Shown here one piece after another: positions 1 to 12,046 of a stretch of 64,000 nt of DNA. The position numbers and the translations under genes are program-made. The stretch comes from Paramecium pentaurelia (taxonomy: Eukaryota > Ciliophora > Oligohymenophorea > Peniculida > Parameciidae), in the NCBI GenBank assembly GCA_905183005.1, contig CAJJDO010000041.1, forward strand, positions 235,648-299,647. Reading direction: 5' to 3'. The number at the start of each line of letters is the position of its first letter. Position 1 is the first letter of the stretch. The notes beneath the pieces were generated by a model. That model saw nothing but the letters and a program-made list of their open reading frames with translations, did no database searches and was not told where the DNA came from.

Positions 1-2535
1 AAAAAAGAGAAGAAGCTTCAAATTATGGATTAACAAAAAAAGAATTGAAATAATAAATGTTAGAAGAATGGTTATTTCAACCAAGTGAAGTACCATTATT
101 AGTAGCTAATCATGCTTCTGTTGATTAATTGAGTAGTGAAGTTTTTAAATCTAATATGCTTTTAGATTTGTTTTTATCTTTTTTATTGTTTCCCACAAGA
201 AACCCTTAGGTTGTTCCAAATGTAAATATAAAATTCTTAATTTTAGAAATTATATAATATTTATGTAGATCTAAATCCTCCAGAACCTCCTTCATTTAGA
301 TAACTTAATGTTAATGTTTCATAAGAAAAAAGACCTTTAATTTAATTTAGAGCCTTTAGAACTATGTAAGTAATAACTGATAACAGAAATAATTTCTTAT
401 TGACTAGAGCTAATAAGGAATATTATCAAAGAGTATATTCAATGCTTTATGAATGTCTAAAATAAGATTTAGTAGCAATAACTATTTGTCCAGAAATTAT
501 TGTATAATATCTATCCTTCCTTTTATATCAAGAACCTGAAATTTCAATATTCTTTCTAATTTTCTATAATATTCCTTATAGATTAATGCTATTTTTAGAT
601 ATTCCAGAAATTTCATAATTTTTTACATAACTAATGAATTTTCTATAAACTCCATATAATAAAATACATATTGAATCTACAAAATTGATTTGGAAATATT
701 TTGAGGTATCTAATTTTTTTGCTGATTTACTTAATATGACTATATTTGACTCAAAAACTATAGATGAAGTAATTACATAAAAATCAAATGAATTTTATAG
801 ACCTAAAAATTTAGAAGAAATATTAAAAAGACCAGATTTTACTCCTTTATAAGTTGAAAAACAATTCCCTTAACCAGAATAAAAGAAAGTTGCTGAAGAA
901 ATAGATGAATTAGATTAAGATTTTGATCAAATCTTCCCTTATCTTTCTAATAAATGTTAAAAGACTCTTAAAATCTTTGAAAGAATGTTAGATTAAGCAA
1001 CAAAAAAGAAAGAAAGTAAAGCAAAATAAAGAATGTCTTTAACAGCCACTCCACCTTAATTTTTATAAACTAAAAATCTTAAAACTGAAGAATAAACCCC
1101 TATAACATTTAGTCCTACTAGAAGGAGAACTATTTTAGCACCAAGACTTGCATCTATACTTGATGGAAGTCTTAAAAAATCATTAGTTGTCAATCCTGTC
1201 GAATTTGATTGTATGCCTTAAACTACTACAAATAGTACTACAAGAAGTCAATTATAAGCTCTTACTAATCCAAGTAATTTATTTGGAGTATTATCTGAAT
1301 AAATTCATTTAATCAATAATAAAAATACTTCTGAAGTTGTTTAAAAACCTATGTTTTAAAGAATGTTAGTAAAAAGACCAACTTAAATGATAATGCTTCA
1401 TAGCAGATCAATGTCTAATTAAAAAAGAGTAAGTTAATAATCTTCATAAATGAACATAACTGAATCTTTCAATAAATCAAAAATCAGAAACTCTATTATC
1501 TTAAATAAATTCACTCATTTAGTTGGATCTATAAAAACTTATGATATAGAAAAAGAGTTTTGTATTTATCCTCCAGAATTAAAAGATTAATAGATAGATG
1601 ATTTTGAAAAATTGGCTTTTGATGATGAATTTCAAAAACTTACATAAAAAAATGAGAATTATACAAAAGGAGTCTTATAATGTATTTATGATATCTTGCA
1701 TATGATTTTCACTTAAAAAAAGTTTATATTATAAAACAACTACCATTTTGAAAGCCCTGATTACTATTTAAATATATTAATGGGGGAAAATAAATAATAA
1801 TTTATAAATATAATAGCCAAAAATTATTTATTGAAATAGAAAGCAGAAGAAGACTTACTTTGTACTTTTATTATTGCTGGCAGAATATATAATTTGATAT
1901 TATCTTAGTATAATACTAAGATATTTAATATTAATATTCATGAACATTTAATCTTAATTACTAAAATTCTTTTAACCTAACTTCTAACATCAAGATTATC
2001 AATTAGAGCAATTACATTATTGGAAAGTGTTACATTGATATTAGAAAACACAAAATAATAATTACTAACTCATATTCCAATATCTTTTTGGCATTTATTG
2101 ATTGAATCTTATACTTTACATAATTCCAATTAAATTTTCTTAAATTACTTTAGAAGAATATTGATTACTACTTTTATCTATGGGAATCTTGTAATTTATA
2201 ATAGAGTTTTACTTAAAATCAATTTTCTCTCCTATTTTAAAGAGAATCCTGATTAAATTAAATAAGTTTTTCTTGTATTATATATGATGTTTAAATTAAG
2301 ACAAGATGGTTTAAAATAATTAAAGAAATAAATATCAATATTATCTTCTTGGAATGCTTTAGCAGATTGGTTTAAAAAGTAAGTATTATGATTAATTATT
2401 TACAGGGATTTATTATGTCTTGATTAATAAAAGTATTAAGAATATACAAAGGGACTTCGAAGTGAAGATCTTGCTCAGATTTAAATAATGATTGAAAATA
2501 AAGATTCAATAAAGAATAAATTTTATAAACCTTGA
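1..2535 (+). CDS. Large helical protein, 3' part (5' end outside window)
   Basis: The frame is open from the left edge (codons from base 3) to TGA at 2533-2535, so the start lies upstream. Two short introns are needed: about 25 nt near 221-245, and 27 nt near 2381-2407 that removes an in-frame TGA. The protein is leucine/isoleucine-rich and looks helical, as in ARM/HEAT folds. A serine-, threonine- and lysine-rich linker lies in the middle (about 1,000-1,500). No enzyme motif is visible. Some ciliate kinases of the Fused/ULK4 type carry such helical tails and a kinase gene follows, but no kinase motif is present here, so that is only a guess. Function unknown. Confidence 0.6.
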
Positions 2536-2737
2536 TTACATATTAATAATATATATATATATATAAATTTGATAGCTTATTATAAGTAGATAAAATGATA
2601 AAGATTGAATAATTTTACAAAATCGAATATTTTATTTCTTTTTATGCAAAATTGAAATTCAAATCAAAACTAATCTCTTTAAAATTAAATATTATTGATC
2701 ATATATATAAAATTCATTATTTGCTAACTTAAACTTC

Positions 2738-4411
2738 ATGGATTATATAGATTATACAGAGATAAGATTTTCATTTATTGGAGTACGAAAGCATTTTTTC
2801 TCAGATAAATAATATTATGTTTCTGTTTTTGATGATTGCTTTATAATGGGAGCAGTAATTCTATAATATTAAACCTTAGACATCCAATACATAACAGCCA
2901 AAGTACACAATTAAGTTTGGTTTCGCTACAAAAATTAGATGGAACATTAAAAAAACTAAATAAGGTCTCATAATAGATTCGTTTAGTTTTCCTTATAAGT
3001 AAGAAATGAAAGCACTAAATGCAAATCATGATAATTTGATTAAGTATATAGTAATTCAAAAATGACTTAGATTCAAAGAAATGATAAGTTTAAAAGTGAC
3101 TTTTGATAACATTAATGATTTGTATTAACCTCTTTCCTAAATTGGAAAAGGAATTTCAGCCAAAGTTTATAGTGCTACATATAAACTTGACTAAAAAATT
3201 TATGCAATTAAAGCAATCGAAAAAGCTTTTTTGAAATAATAAAATGAGTCTGGCTAAGTATGATTTAAAAAAACTATACTTTTATTAGGCAGCCTTCAAA
3301 ATGGAGGTTTCAGTTTTAAAAACGTTAGCTAAATACCCAGAAAATTTTTTAACACTGAAAGAAATTTATGAAGGTGATTAAGTCCATTGCTTAGTCACTT
3401 CTTATTTAGAAGGATCAAGTTTAACTTAAGAATTCGATCGTTTAAAAGTAATAGCAAAAATCTAAAAATAGGCAGCAGATATGTATAGATTTCCTATTCA
3501 TTAAGCAAAAATTATAATGAAAAAATTGCTAACTAATTTAGCAGTATTGCATTAAAATAAAGTATATTTCTTTTTTTTATATCAGATAATACATAGGGAT
3601 TTGAAGCCTGATAATTTAATGTTCTCCAAAAAAAATGACTATTCGACATTAGTCTTGGTAGATTTTGGACTAGCAACTTCTGAATCAATGGAAAAGTAAT
3701 TTTAAATAAATATAATTAATTAAAAGGTTTTTATTTCCAAAATGTGGTACTCCTGGTTATGTTGCACCTGAAATTTTAGCTTTGAAACCTTATAGTAAAT
3801 ATACAACAAAAGTTGATATATTTAGTTGTGGATGTATTTTTTATAAATTACTTACTGGGAAAAATTTATTTGGAGGAATCTCTTTCGATGAGGCACTCAA
3901 ATAAAATAGAATGTGTTAAATAGAATTTAATATTCCTGTTGATTAACAATATATAACAGAACAATCTATTGTAATATTATTAATTTATAATTAGAATTTA
4001 TTATAATAAATGTTGATGAAAAATCCTAAATATAGGATAAGTGCCAAAGATGCTTTATCTCATCCTTTCTTTGATTAAAATTTTGATTAAAATATCTTTT
4101 AATAAGTCCTAATGTTTTCTCCTAAAAGATCAAGCAAAACATTTTTAAATGTCAAACAAGAAGAGTAATAATCTGATATGGATAGTTATTAAGAGGATAA
4201 GATAAGTAATGAAAAATAAGTAGAAGAATCAAATTTTATTTAATTACCAAAGAGTAAGAGATGCTCTTTAATGGGGGATTTCTCTTAATTATCTTAATCT
4301 CCTTCAAAATTATTACTTGATATTCATTAATTTTACTAAAAAGATCCACTATCTGGGATTAGGTGTATAAAGGTCACTTAAAGCCCTTAAGTATCTTAAG
4401 TATTAGAATGA
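2738..4411 (+). CDS. Serine/threonine protein kinase with N-terminal PH-like region
   Basis: Five introns (2965-2986, 3044-3070, 3258-3288, 3562-3585, 3696-3726) give an exact 512-residue frame from ATG 2738 to TGA 4409-4411. Residues 1-90 resemble the PH-like module common at the front of ciliate AGC/CAMK-like kinases. The kinase domain starts near residue 119 with a glycine loop (IGKGISAKVY). It has the ATP lysine in YAIKAIEK, the catalytic loop IIHRDLKPDN near 248, DFGLAT near 273 and the CGTPGYVAPE activation segment. All catalytic residues are intact, so it should phosphorylate Ser/Thr of unknown substrates. The C-terminal ~130 residues are a Gln/Ser-rich tail. A pseudokinase follows in the same direction 55 bases later. 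Confidence 0.88.
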
Positions 4412-4466
4412 TTTTATTGATAAAATTCTATTTTCCAAATAAAAAATATTTATTAATTGATAATAA

Positions 4467-5895
4467 ATGCAGAATTATGAAATTTTAGATAAGATTTATG
4501 AATCAAAATCTACAATCATTCATAAAGTAAGAAATATAAGAGATAATAACATATATGCCATGAAGGAGTTTATTGGATTTTATAATTAAGGTATAAAATT
4601 TATTGTATATCTAGCTTTAAGTGAAATATAAATTATGAAGTAATGTTAAATACCTTTTGTTATTAAACTAAAGGAAGTATTTAGATTAGATGATAATGTT
4701 ATAATAATAATGGAATATGCAGATTAAGGAAATTTAAAATAGTTTATAAATGAGCATCTTGGAAGTTTCATTTCTGAGAGAGTGATTTGTAAAATACTTA
4801 TACAAATCGTGTTTGTTTTAATCTATTTGAGAGAAAATAAGATATGTTATAAAGGTTTAAATCCTGAAAATATATTGATACATTAGGAATAAGTGAGGAT
4901 TTGTGATTTTGGAATTGATAACTTAATTTAACAGCAAAAACCTAGTTATAGACCTCCAGAATTGTTATTTCATAATAAATTTTCATACAAATCGATGATG
5001 TATTAATTTGGTCTTGTATTATACGAATTGACTACACAGAGACAATTATTTAAGTTAGAATTTATCGACCAAATCAAAGCAGTCATCCTTAATGGAGGAG
5101 CGTAATTGAAATTATCATTTAAGAATTGTTAAGATTCCATAGATATATTCCAAGTAGCTTCGATTCATAATTACAACTTGTCTTGATCTCCAAGAAACAG
5201 ATAGATTAGATATTCGACAATTAGTACATAATGAAAACTTTAAAATCTTATTAAAATAAAAGCATTTCAATTTTACTTATGAATAATAAGATACTTTTGA
5301 GTTTTGGTGTAATAATAAATAGCAAAAATAAAAAAGGAAGAGTGTTTGTACTGATAATTTTTAATTTGATATCAAAGATTAAACACAAAAAGATTAATAA
5401 ATTATTTAAGAAGATAAATAAAATAATAATAAAACAATCAATCTTGGAATTAAAAATAAAAGTAAATAAACTATTCCTAAATTAAATTTAAAGAAACCAT
5501 AAGATGATACATTAACTCTCAGACCAATTTCATAATAAACTAAAGGAACTTAATCATATACTATTATGAAAAGTAATACTTTTACTAGATAAAATTTTGT
5601 ATCATCTACTCATAGAAAATTAGTTTCTCCAATTCCTAAACCATAATGGATTGATTTCTTGTAAAAGCCTTAATATTTAGATGCTCCAATCAAACCATAA
5701 ACAATAATAAATAATTTAATCAAATTAAAAATGGAATAATGTGTTGAAACTATTGGAATTGAAGAAACAAGATAAACTTTAAATAGATTAAGATAAGGGG
5801 GTTCAGTAAATGAATTTCTTAATAAATATCAAGACTCTAAACATCATTGCATAGCAAGACATATGTAAGATATAATTTCATTTACATAATTATGA
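4467..5895 (+). CDS. Protein pseudokinase with long Gln/Lys-rich tail; apparent one-base frameshift
   Basis: A kinase fold is recognisable: VAIK-like lysine in IYAMKEF, hinge IIIMEYADQG, DFG-like CDFGIDN. The catalytic loop reads YKGLNPEN where HRDLKPEN is expected, so both the catalytic Asp and the loop Lys are lost. It is probably a scaffold or regulator rather than an active enzyme. One 24-nt intron (4591-4614) is likely. With it removed, the length from ATG 4467 to TGA 5893-5895 is one base more than a multiple of three. The frame changes between about 5,145 and 5,165, where FKNCQDSIDIF gives way to CLDLQETDRLDIRQL; no GT-AG intron fits. I read this as a sequencing error or a real one-base insertion. 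The last ~220 residues are low-complexity Gln/Asn/Lys/Ser. Confidence 0.72.
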
Positions 5896-5917
5896 TAAAT
5901 ATATATATATAATATAA

Positions 5918-8315
5918 TCATAATTATTCTTAAATTGCTTTCTCTTCTTATAATGCAATTTCTAATCTGCCTTCTACAAATTTCTACCAATTTGGTGCTA
6001 AAGCCTACTTATATAATTTAATAATTAATTAATCTTTTTTTATAATCTTTTACAAATCATCAAAATAACCCTCCATATCATCCATTAATTTTTTTTTAAG
6101 TTTATTTTATTATCTTAAACAATCTTCCCCTAATTTTTAAACAAATCTTGAATGTAATTTTTGGGAGGGATCTTATTTTAATTCAACAGATTTCTATAAT
6201 AAAAAAGAGGAATATTAAACTAAAAAATAATAAACACTTCCTTTTAATGGATTATCTGGATTCAATAAATCTTCTTCTAATTGTGGCATTTATTATGCTA
6301 ATTTTTTAACATTTAAAAATTCTTCATCAATCTCTTAATGATTAAGAATCTAATTGAATTAATAATAATACAATTAATTAATCTGGTTATAATTATGGAC
6401 CTTAACATTCTTCTTCTTCAATTTAATTTTATTATTATTATTATAGTTTTTTAATTTCAAGCTTTGAATATTAAATTGGTTCATTTGGTATTTCTTTTAG
6501 TTTTTATTCCAAATATTCATCTAATCCACTTATTTTATCAAATTTTGGGTAAGTTTTCAGTATTTATGCTGTAGTTACAGTTTTTTTTCTATTAATTGAT
6601 TCCCTCAACATTATACTATATTGTAAAACAGTTTTCTCATTCAATTAAAGATCACCTTCTATTGTAGACATATCAAGCAAATCATTCAACTCAATTTTAC
6701 CTTATCCTTTTAAATCATTTGATAGCCATCCTTTGTTAAATACCTTAATATCTATTACAGATAAATGAATCTCTTTTGTTCCATTCTTAAATTCTTTTAG
6801 ATTTATATCTTAATTATAATTCAATCTACCTTAACCATCAGCTTACTCTGTTTTTGCTTGATATACTTAACTATAATTAAATAAATAATTCCTTACTTTC
6901 CAATTAATAATTCAAATTAAATAAAGAATTTATCTCCATTTATAAAATTTTTAAATTGAATTCTTAGTATTCCATTTTGAACATCTTTATTTACAGTAGA
7001 AATTTCTCTATTTTCAGTATCCAATTTAAATATAGGCAAAGGAGTCCAACTTACATCTTTTTAATCTGTCAAATATTTCTATAATTCTTCATATCTAGCA
7101 AAATATTGCTTGCATATATCTGCTGGACTGATTCTCTGCATTTAATTTGTTCCAGGAATAATTTAAACAATAGGTTTAGCGAGAGATGCCACCTTATAAT
7201 AAAGTTATTCTTCTTTATAAGCTTAATTCACTTAATCCTGCATATTTTATATTTTTTCCAAATATTCTTTTTTAGAAATCCCAAGAAATTACTCTTCAGT
7301 TATTTCTTTGAATTCAGAAATGTAGAATTTAGAATAATCAATATTTTTGCCTTCCTTCAAATCATTTTAAAAGGCTTTGCTTTTTTCTAGTTTACCTATC
7401 AAAAATTCAATAAGCTCTCTTTTTTCTTCTTTCAAATGAGTACTTAAATATTATATTAAATTTAAATATTCTTTGTGCCTAATAAATAATTCTTTTGCTT
7501 TTTATTTAAATGGCTTATCTTAAAATTCTTAAAATAACAATTTTTATGTCAAACTAGGACCACAACCAAATTCTTAACAAATTTTATCAAATTTATTATT
7601 TTGCAATCCTTGTATTTCTTATTGTAATGTTCTACATCTCAAACCAATTCTATTCTTCATAACTGATGTAGCTATTGTAAACTTTAGTTATTCCTCTTAT
7701 AATGTAGTATTCACCATTTTCATATATTATATTTCTTCAATTTATTCATCCTTAATATTCTATGTTATTGTTGAAAGCTATTATTGCAATTCTGATACCT
7801 ATAAATTACAATTATATCGCATACGAGATTTTTATAGAAGTTAGTTATTTCAGGGTTTTTTTTTTAATTTGGGATTATATTTTGATTTATATATCCTATA
7901 TCAAATTTTAGTACACTCAATGATTAAAGTTTAGATGGAGTAGTAAATTATTTTTCTAATGCAATTAGATCTATGGTGGCCTTTGTATTTTTAAATGTTG
8001 CTACTTCTTATTGATTCTACATTTAATTTTGGGATTAAGGAACTTATGTATTTTAATGATTTTCAAAATTTGCCATCATTTAATTATAGATACCCATTGA
8101 TTTAGTAGCATTTTGAAACTTACTATTTGTTTTACCTAAGTCGCCATTTCAAAATAGAATGAATTATCTTACAATTATTATTAAAGTCTTCTCATTTCTG
8201 GATCATCATCAAAAGCATTTTCATCACTAATATTTGGTTCAATATTATCCAAATCTTCACCATACTCTTATGCATACTCTGCTAAAAGATCATCTACATT
8301 TTTTTTTGTTTACAT
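5918..8315 (-). CDS. Coiled-coil protein with C2-like domain
   Basis: Reads from ATG (complement of 8313-8315) to TGA at 5918-5920. Introns at 7799-7824 (26 nt), 6871-6896 (26 nt) and 6350-6371 (22 nt) are clear. The acidic N-terminus (DDLLAEYAQEYGEDLDNIEP) is followed by long coiled coil, then a beta-rich stretch resembling a C2 domain (NGILRIQFKNFINGDKFF onward), then more coiled coil ending in WQKFVEGRLEIALQEEKA. The order is reminiscent of coiled-coil/C2 proteins of the CC2D kind, but I see no diagnostic motif. Near 8,123-8,172 the frame continues only if an unusually long 50-nt intron is removed, which makes the total exactly 758 codons; the alternative is a frameshift. The N-terminal 60 residues are therefore less certain. 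Confidence 0.6.
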
Positions 8316-8518
8316 TTTATAATTTAATTATATATGTTTATTATGAAAAGATATTTAAGTTTTTGTTTACTTTATGATTTAAATTAATTCATTTTTGGGT
8401 TGTTTTATTATTATATAATAGCAGAAATTTTGATATTCAGTGATTATAAATGAATTATATCACTTAAATTTATTTATCAAATAAAGAAAATAATATATTT
8501 TTAAAAATCAATAAATCA

Positions 8519-9184
8519 TCAAACCAGTGTTTGTTACTATTAGTTATTATTTAATTCTTTCTAATCAATACTAATCTATTTTTCATCTGAGGATTGTGTT
8601 CTTGTAGATTTTAGTATTTATTTCTCATCAATATAATTATCTTTAAATTTGTTTATATAATTTTTAAGTATTTGATTACGATATTACTTTTAATTTTTCT
8701 TATTAAACTGGTATATTTTTTTTTGTTCTAATTTATATTATTCTTCATTTTATTCTAATATTGTCAAAAAGTGATTTTAGCAATATGAGTATTATGATGG
8801 TTCTGTTTACTCAGATGCTCTACTTAAGCTTTCTTCTTATATAATCTATTTTGTAAGTAATTTAGATTATTTTTTATTTTATTTAGAAGGGACTAATCTT
8901 AGTTTACGATTCTTTTGTGAATCAACCTCAGGTACTTAATCAATATTTTCTATTTATTCTATTTTAGTCTATGGTTCTGTTTGAGTTTCTTAATTCATCG
9001 TTAATTTTTTTCTTTTTACTAAATGATCAAATTATTTCACTTGAACTGTTTCTACTTTTGATTCATAGCAAAAAGTAAGGGGCTCAACAAAAATATTTTC
9101 AACTTTGTTTGTTTAGGATTTCATATTCTTAAGAGCATTAATGATATTTTGAGGTATCACCATTAATTTTTGCAAAAATTCCAT
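8519..9184 (-). CDS. Hypothetical Gln/Lys-rich protein, 221 aa
   Basis: One uninterrupted 222-codon frame with no intron, ATG at the complement of 9182-9184 and TGA at 8519-8521. The N-terminus (MEFLQKLMVIPQNIINALKN) is hydrophobic to amphipathic. The rest is hydrophilic, with Lys/Arg/Gln clusters and probable coiled coil in the second half (NQKQYRNQILKNYINKFKDN). No domain recognised. More than 200 codons without TGA, with ciliate-like codon use and normal gene spacing on both sides, supports a real gene. Confidence 0.6.
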
Positions 9185-9318
9185 TAAATTAATTCTTAAT
9201 ATAGATATTAATAAAAGATTAATAAAAAAATTTAGTTTATTTAATACATACTCTTAATAAGAATGATGCAAGATTAGCTTATTTAAATGAATATTTTAAT
9301 CTTAGACAATATTAATAG

Positions 9319-11650
9319 TCATAAGGGAAGGATTCTGTTTATCAATTTTTCTTTAAATCGTTTTCCATATCTGTTAGGCTCCTAAGCTGATGTATCTAAT
9401 TGTAAATTCATTTTAATAATCTTTTTTGTTTTTCTTTCAAGAGATTTATTAACATTCCATTATTATAAATAATCTATAATACCAATATGATAGTAAATCT
9501 AATGAATATTATATAAATTTACTCCTTCTTCCTTTATTGAAGGAATTATATTGATTTTTTAGTCATCCAAATGCTTCATTAATATTTATTATTGAGCTTT
9601 CCAATCTATGATCATAATTAATAAAGAATAATCAATAAGTTTCTATTTTTCTAAGAAATCTGAATCTTTGATTAAATTTTAGTTTAATTCTTGATTAATT
9701 ATAAAAAATTACTTTAAATAGTGTCTTTTTCCACCCAAATTTATTATTCTATTTTGAAGAAATCTAAATCTTTAAGAGTTAATTTTGATAAATCACTTTC
9801 AATTTTTTTGGAAAGAACTTCACGATCATATTCAGAACCTTTTAAATCATAAGTTCTTAATATTTAGTTCCTTGGAATTCCTAAAGAAAGATTCTTCATT
9901 ATTAAAAAGTGAACTTTTGATTCAGAATTTTCAGACCTTTCAAAAGTATACATTCCATATATCTTATTTAATAAAGATGATCGATTATTAGCTTAATAAA
10001 TAGCAAAATTTAGTAATCGTTTTTTGTAAGTGGATACTTCAGATTATCTCATTGTTTTAAGAATCAATTAATTATTGTGAGAGAAAAAAAAAAATTCACC
10101 ACTTTTACCACCATCAGGTCCAGTAAATTATTCAATCTTTAATAAATTCTTATAAACATCAAAGGAATCTTCAATATCTATATTATCAAGAGTAACAAAG
10201 TAGTTAAATATCTTTGGAGCATATAATATGCATTTCATTTAAAAGACTTAGATATTTTGATTTTCAGGAAGTAAAGTCTTGACAAGTTCATTATTCATAT
10301 TAACAACCAAACACTCTTCAACTTCTTCAGGAATAAAAGGTGATAAAGTAACTTCAATTAATTCACTTAAATCCCCTTAACTGGATTCTTCAGTTTCAGG
10401 TTATTCATCATTTATAACTAGATCTTTGTAATATATTATTTATTCTTATTTCTACCTTTTTAATAATTGAATACCAGCTAACATTGAAATTACTTAAGTT
10501 TTTTTCATTTCTTTTTACAATTATTCTAAAATATTAAATTCTAAAAGAAATTAAAACAATATTACACTACATAGAGATTTCAACAGGTTTAGTATCATTA
10601 GATGAATCTAAATTTTATTGGCTATTCGAAGTTTATGTATGTTTAAATTTAGGTATTAATATGGGATCTCTTGTGATAAAGATAACTTATCCTAGTATAC
10701 AAACAGCTTGAGTAAAATTTTATAAGGTTTCTGAAGGTAATAGATAAGTCTTTTGAAAGCGATAGCAATTTAGTAGATTAATTGCACTGAAAATTCCTAA
10801 AAAGAATTTCATTATTAGACTAAATGTGATGAACTTTTAATAATATCTAAGGTATTAGCCTCTTAATTATCTTATTGATGACATTTTAGGAACCAATTTT
10901 TTGAAAGTAAAGACGTAGATTATTGACATAGTTGCAAATAATAAGAAAACAAATAAATAAACTGTAGCAATAATAAAATCCCATATATTACTATTAGTAG
11001 CTGATATTGCACACATTCTAAGAAATATTAAATAATATTACCCATTTAATGTTAATGAAATAATTTCATTATTTACAGCAAATCCTAACAAAATGATTAT
11101 AATTATTATAGTTGTGAAAGAATAATTAAATATTCTTATAAATTTGACTGTGGACTCCAATGAATTATATACTAAAGCAAGTGGGTAAGCAGCAAATAAA
11201 AAAATATTTAGATTCGAAATTACAAAAACTATTGAAGTTGCTATCCCTGTGATCTAATTTATTTTTATAATTACATCACAAAATATATCGATTGGAGCTA
11301 ATCCAGTAATTAGCACATACAATGCTGTAGAAAATTAAACTATTGATTGGATTCCATTTGTTGCTGTAATTATAAAGATAACATCTCCAGGTCCACCAAA
11401 CAGTTTAAAGTCTTTAAGGAACTTCTAAATAATTCGGATGGAAATGCAAAATGTAACAGGGGCTTTGATTTCTCATTCAACTAATACATAGTAATAAAAA
11501 TATTCCACAATCGATTGGAAACAATTTAAGTTTTTAATAATCATCATCATTATCATTTTTACAGTCATATAATTAAGACTCATCGTACATTTTGGCTTAT
11601 ATTTAGATATTTATTAAGAAAAGAAGTATAAGGTAGAATCCATTCATCAT
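9319..11650 (-). CDS. Seven-helix receptor-like protein fused to phosphatidylinositol phosphate kinase (GPCR-PIPK type)
   Basis: Introns at 11463-11487, 10541-10565 and 9690-9712 give exactly 752 residues, ATG at the complement of 11648-11650 and TGA at 9319-9321. Residues 1-20 look like a signal peptide (MMNGFYLILLFLINIQIQA). About 50-340 hold a set of hydrophobic helices consistent with a seven-helix bundle (for example VIFIITATNGIQSI, FVISNLNIFLFAAYPLAL, LYLFVFLLFATMSIIYVF). From about 450 to the end is a PIP kinase catalytic domain: FTGPDGGKSGEFFFFSH, MKNLSLGIPRN, TYDLKGSEYDR, LIDYSLLIMIIDW and GIIDYLQQWN. It should phosphorylate phosphoinositides at a membrane, perhaps under control of the helical domain. 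Receptor-PIPK fusions are known from oomycetes and Dictyostelium. Whether this one binds G proteins cannot be told from sequence. Confidence 0.85.
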
Positions 11651-12046
11651 CAAAATATAAATTATAATTTAATTATATAAATAAATTGATTATTATATAT
11701 AAATAAAAAAAGGTTATATAACACGTCATAAAAAGTAAGAAATTAAAATATTATTGAAAAAACACAAATACTAAAAATGTTATTATTTTTTATAATGTAA
11801 ATTTTAAATTACAGGTGAACATATCAAAAGCACTTGGAATTTAATTATCTAACAAAATAAATAATTAACTAGAAATTAAATTTCTTGTAAATCTATCAAT
11901 CTTTTTTATATATTAAAATATGAAGAATATCTTAAGAATATTAAAATACTACTTTTGTCTGATTGAATCAATAGTTTCATTCTTATAATAATTTTTATAT
12001 TAAAATAATAATTTAATAATCGTACATTAATATATAATTGTTATTT
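11651..12046. other. Intergenic AT-rich spacer
   Basis: 396 bases between the start of the receptor-PIPK gene and the stop of the WD40 gene, both on the minus strand. It should hold the promoter of the former and the 3' end of the latter. I find no long frame, RNA gene or strong repeat in it. Confidence 0.5.

Noticed and set aside
5279..7390. Several plus-strand frames that end at TAA or TAG under the standard code
   Set aside because: TAA and TAG are read as Gln throughout this window, so these ends are not stops; the stretches belong to the pseudokinase tail or lie opposite the coiled-coil/C2 gene.
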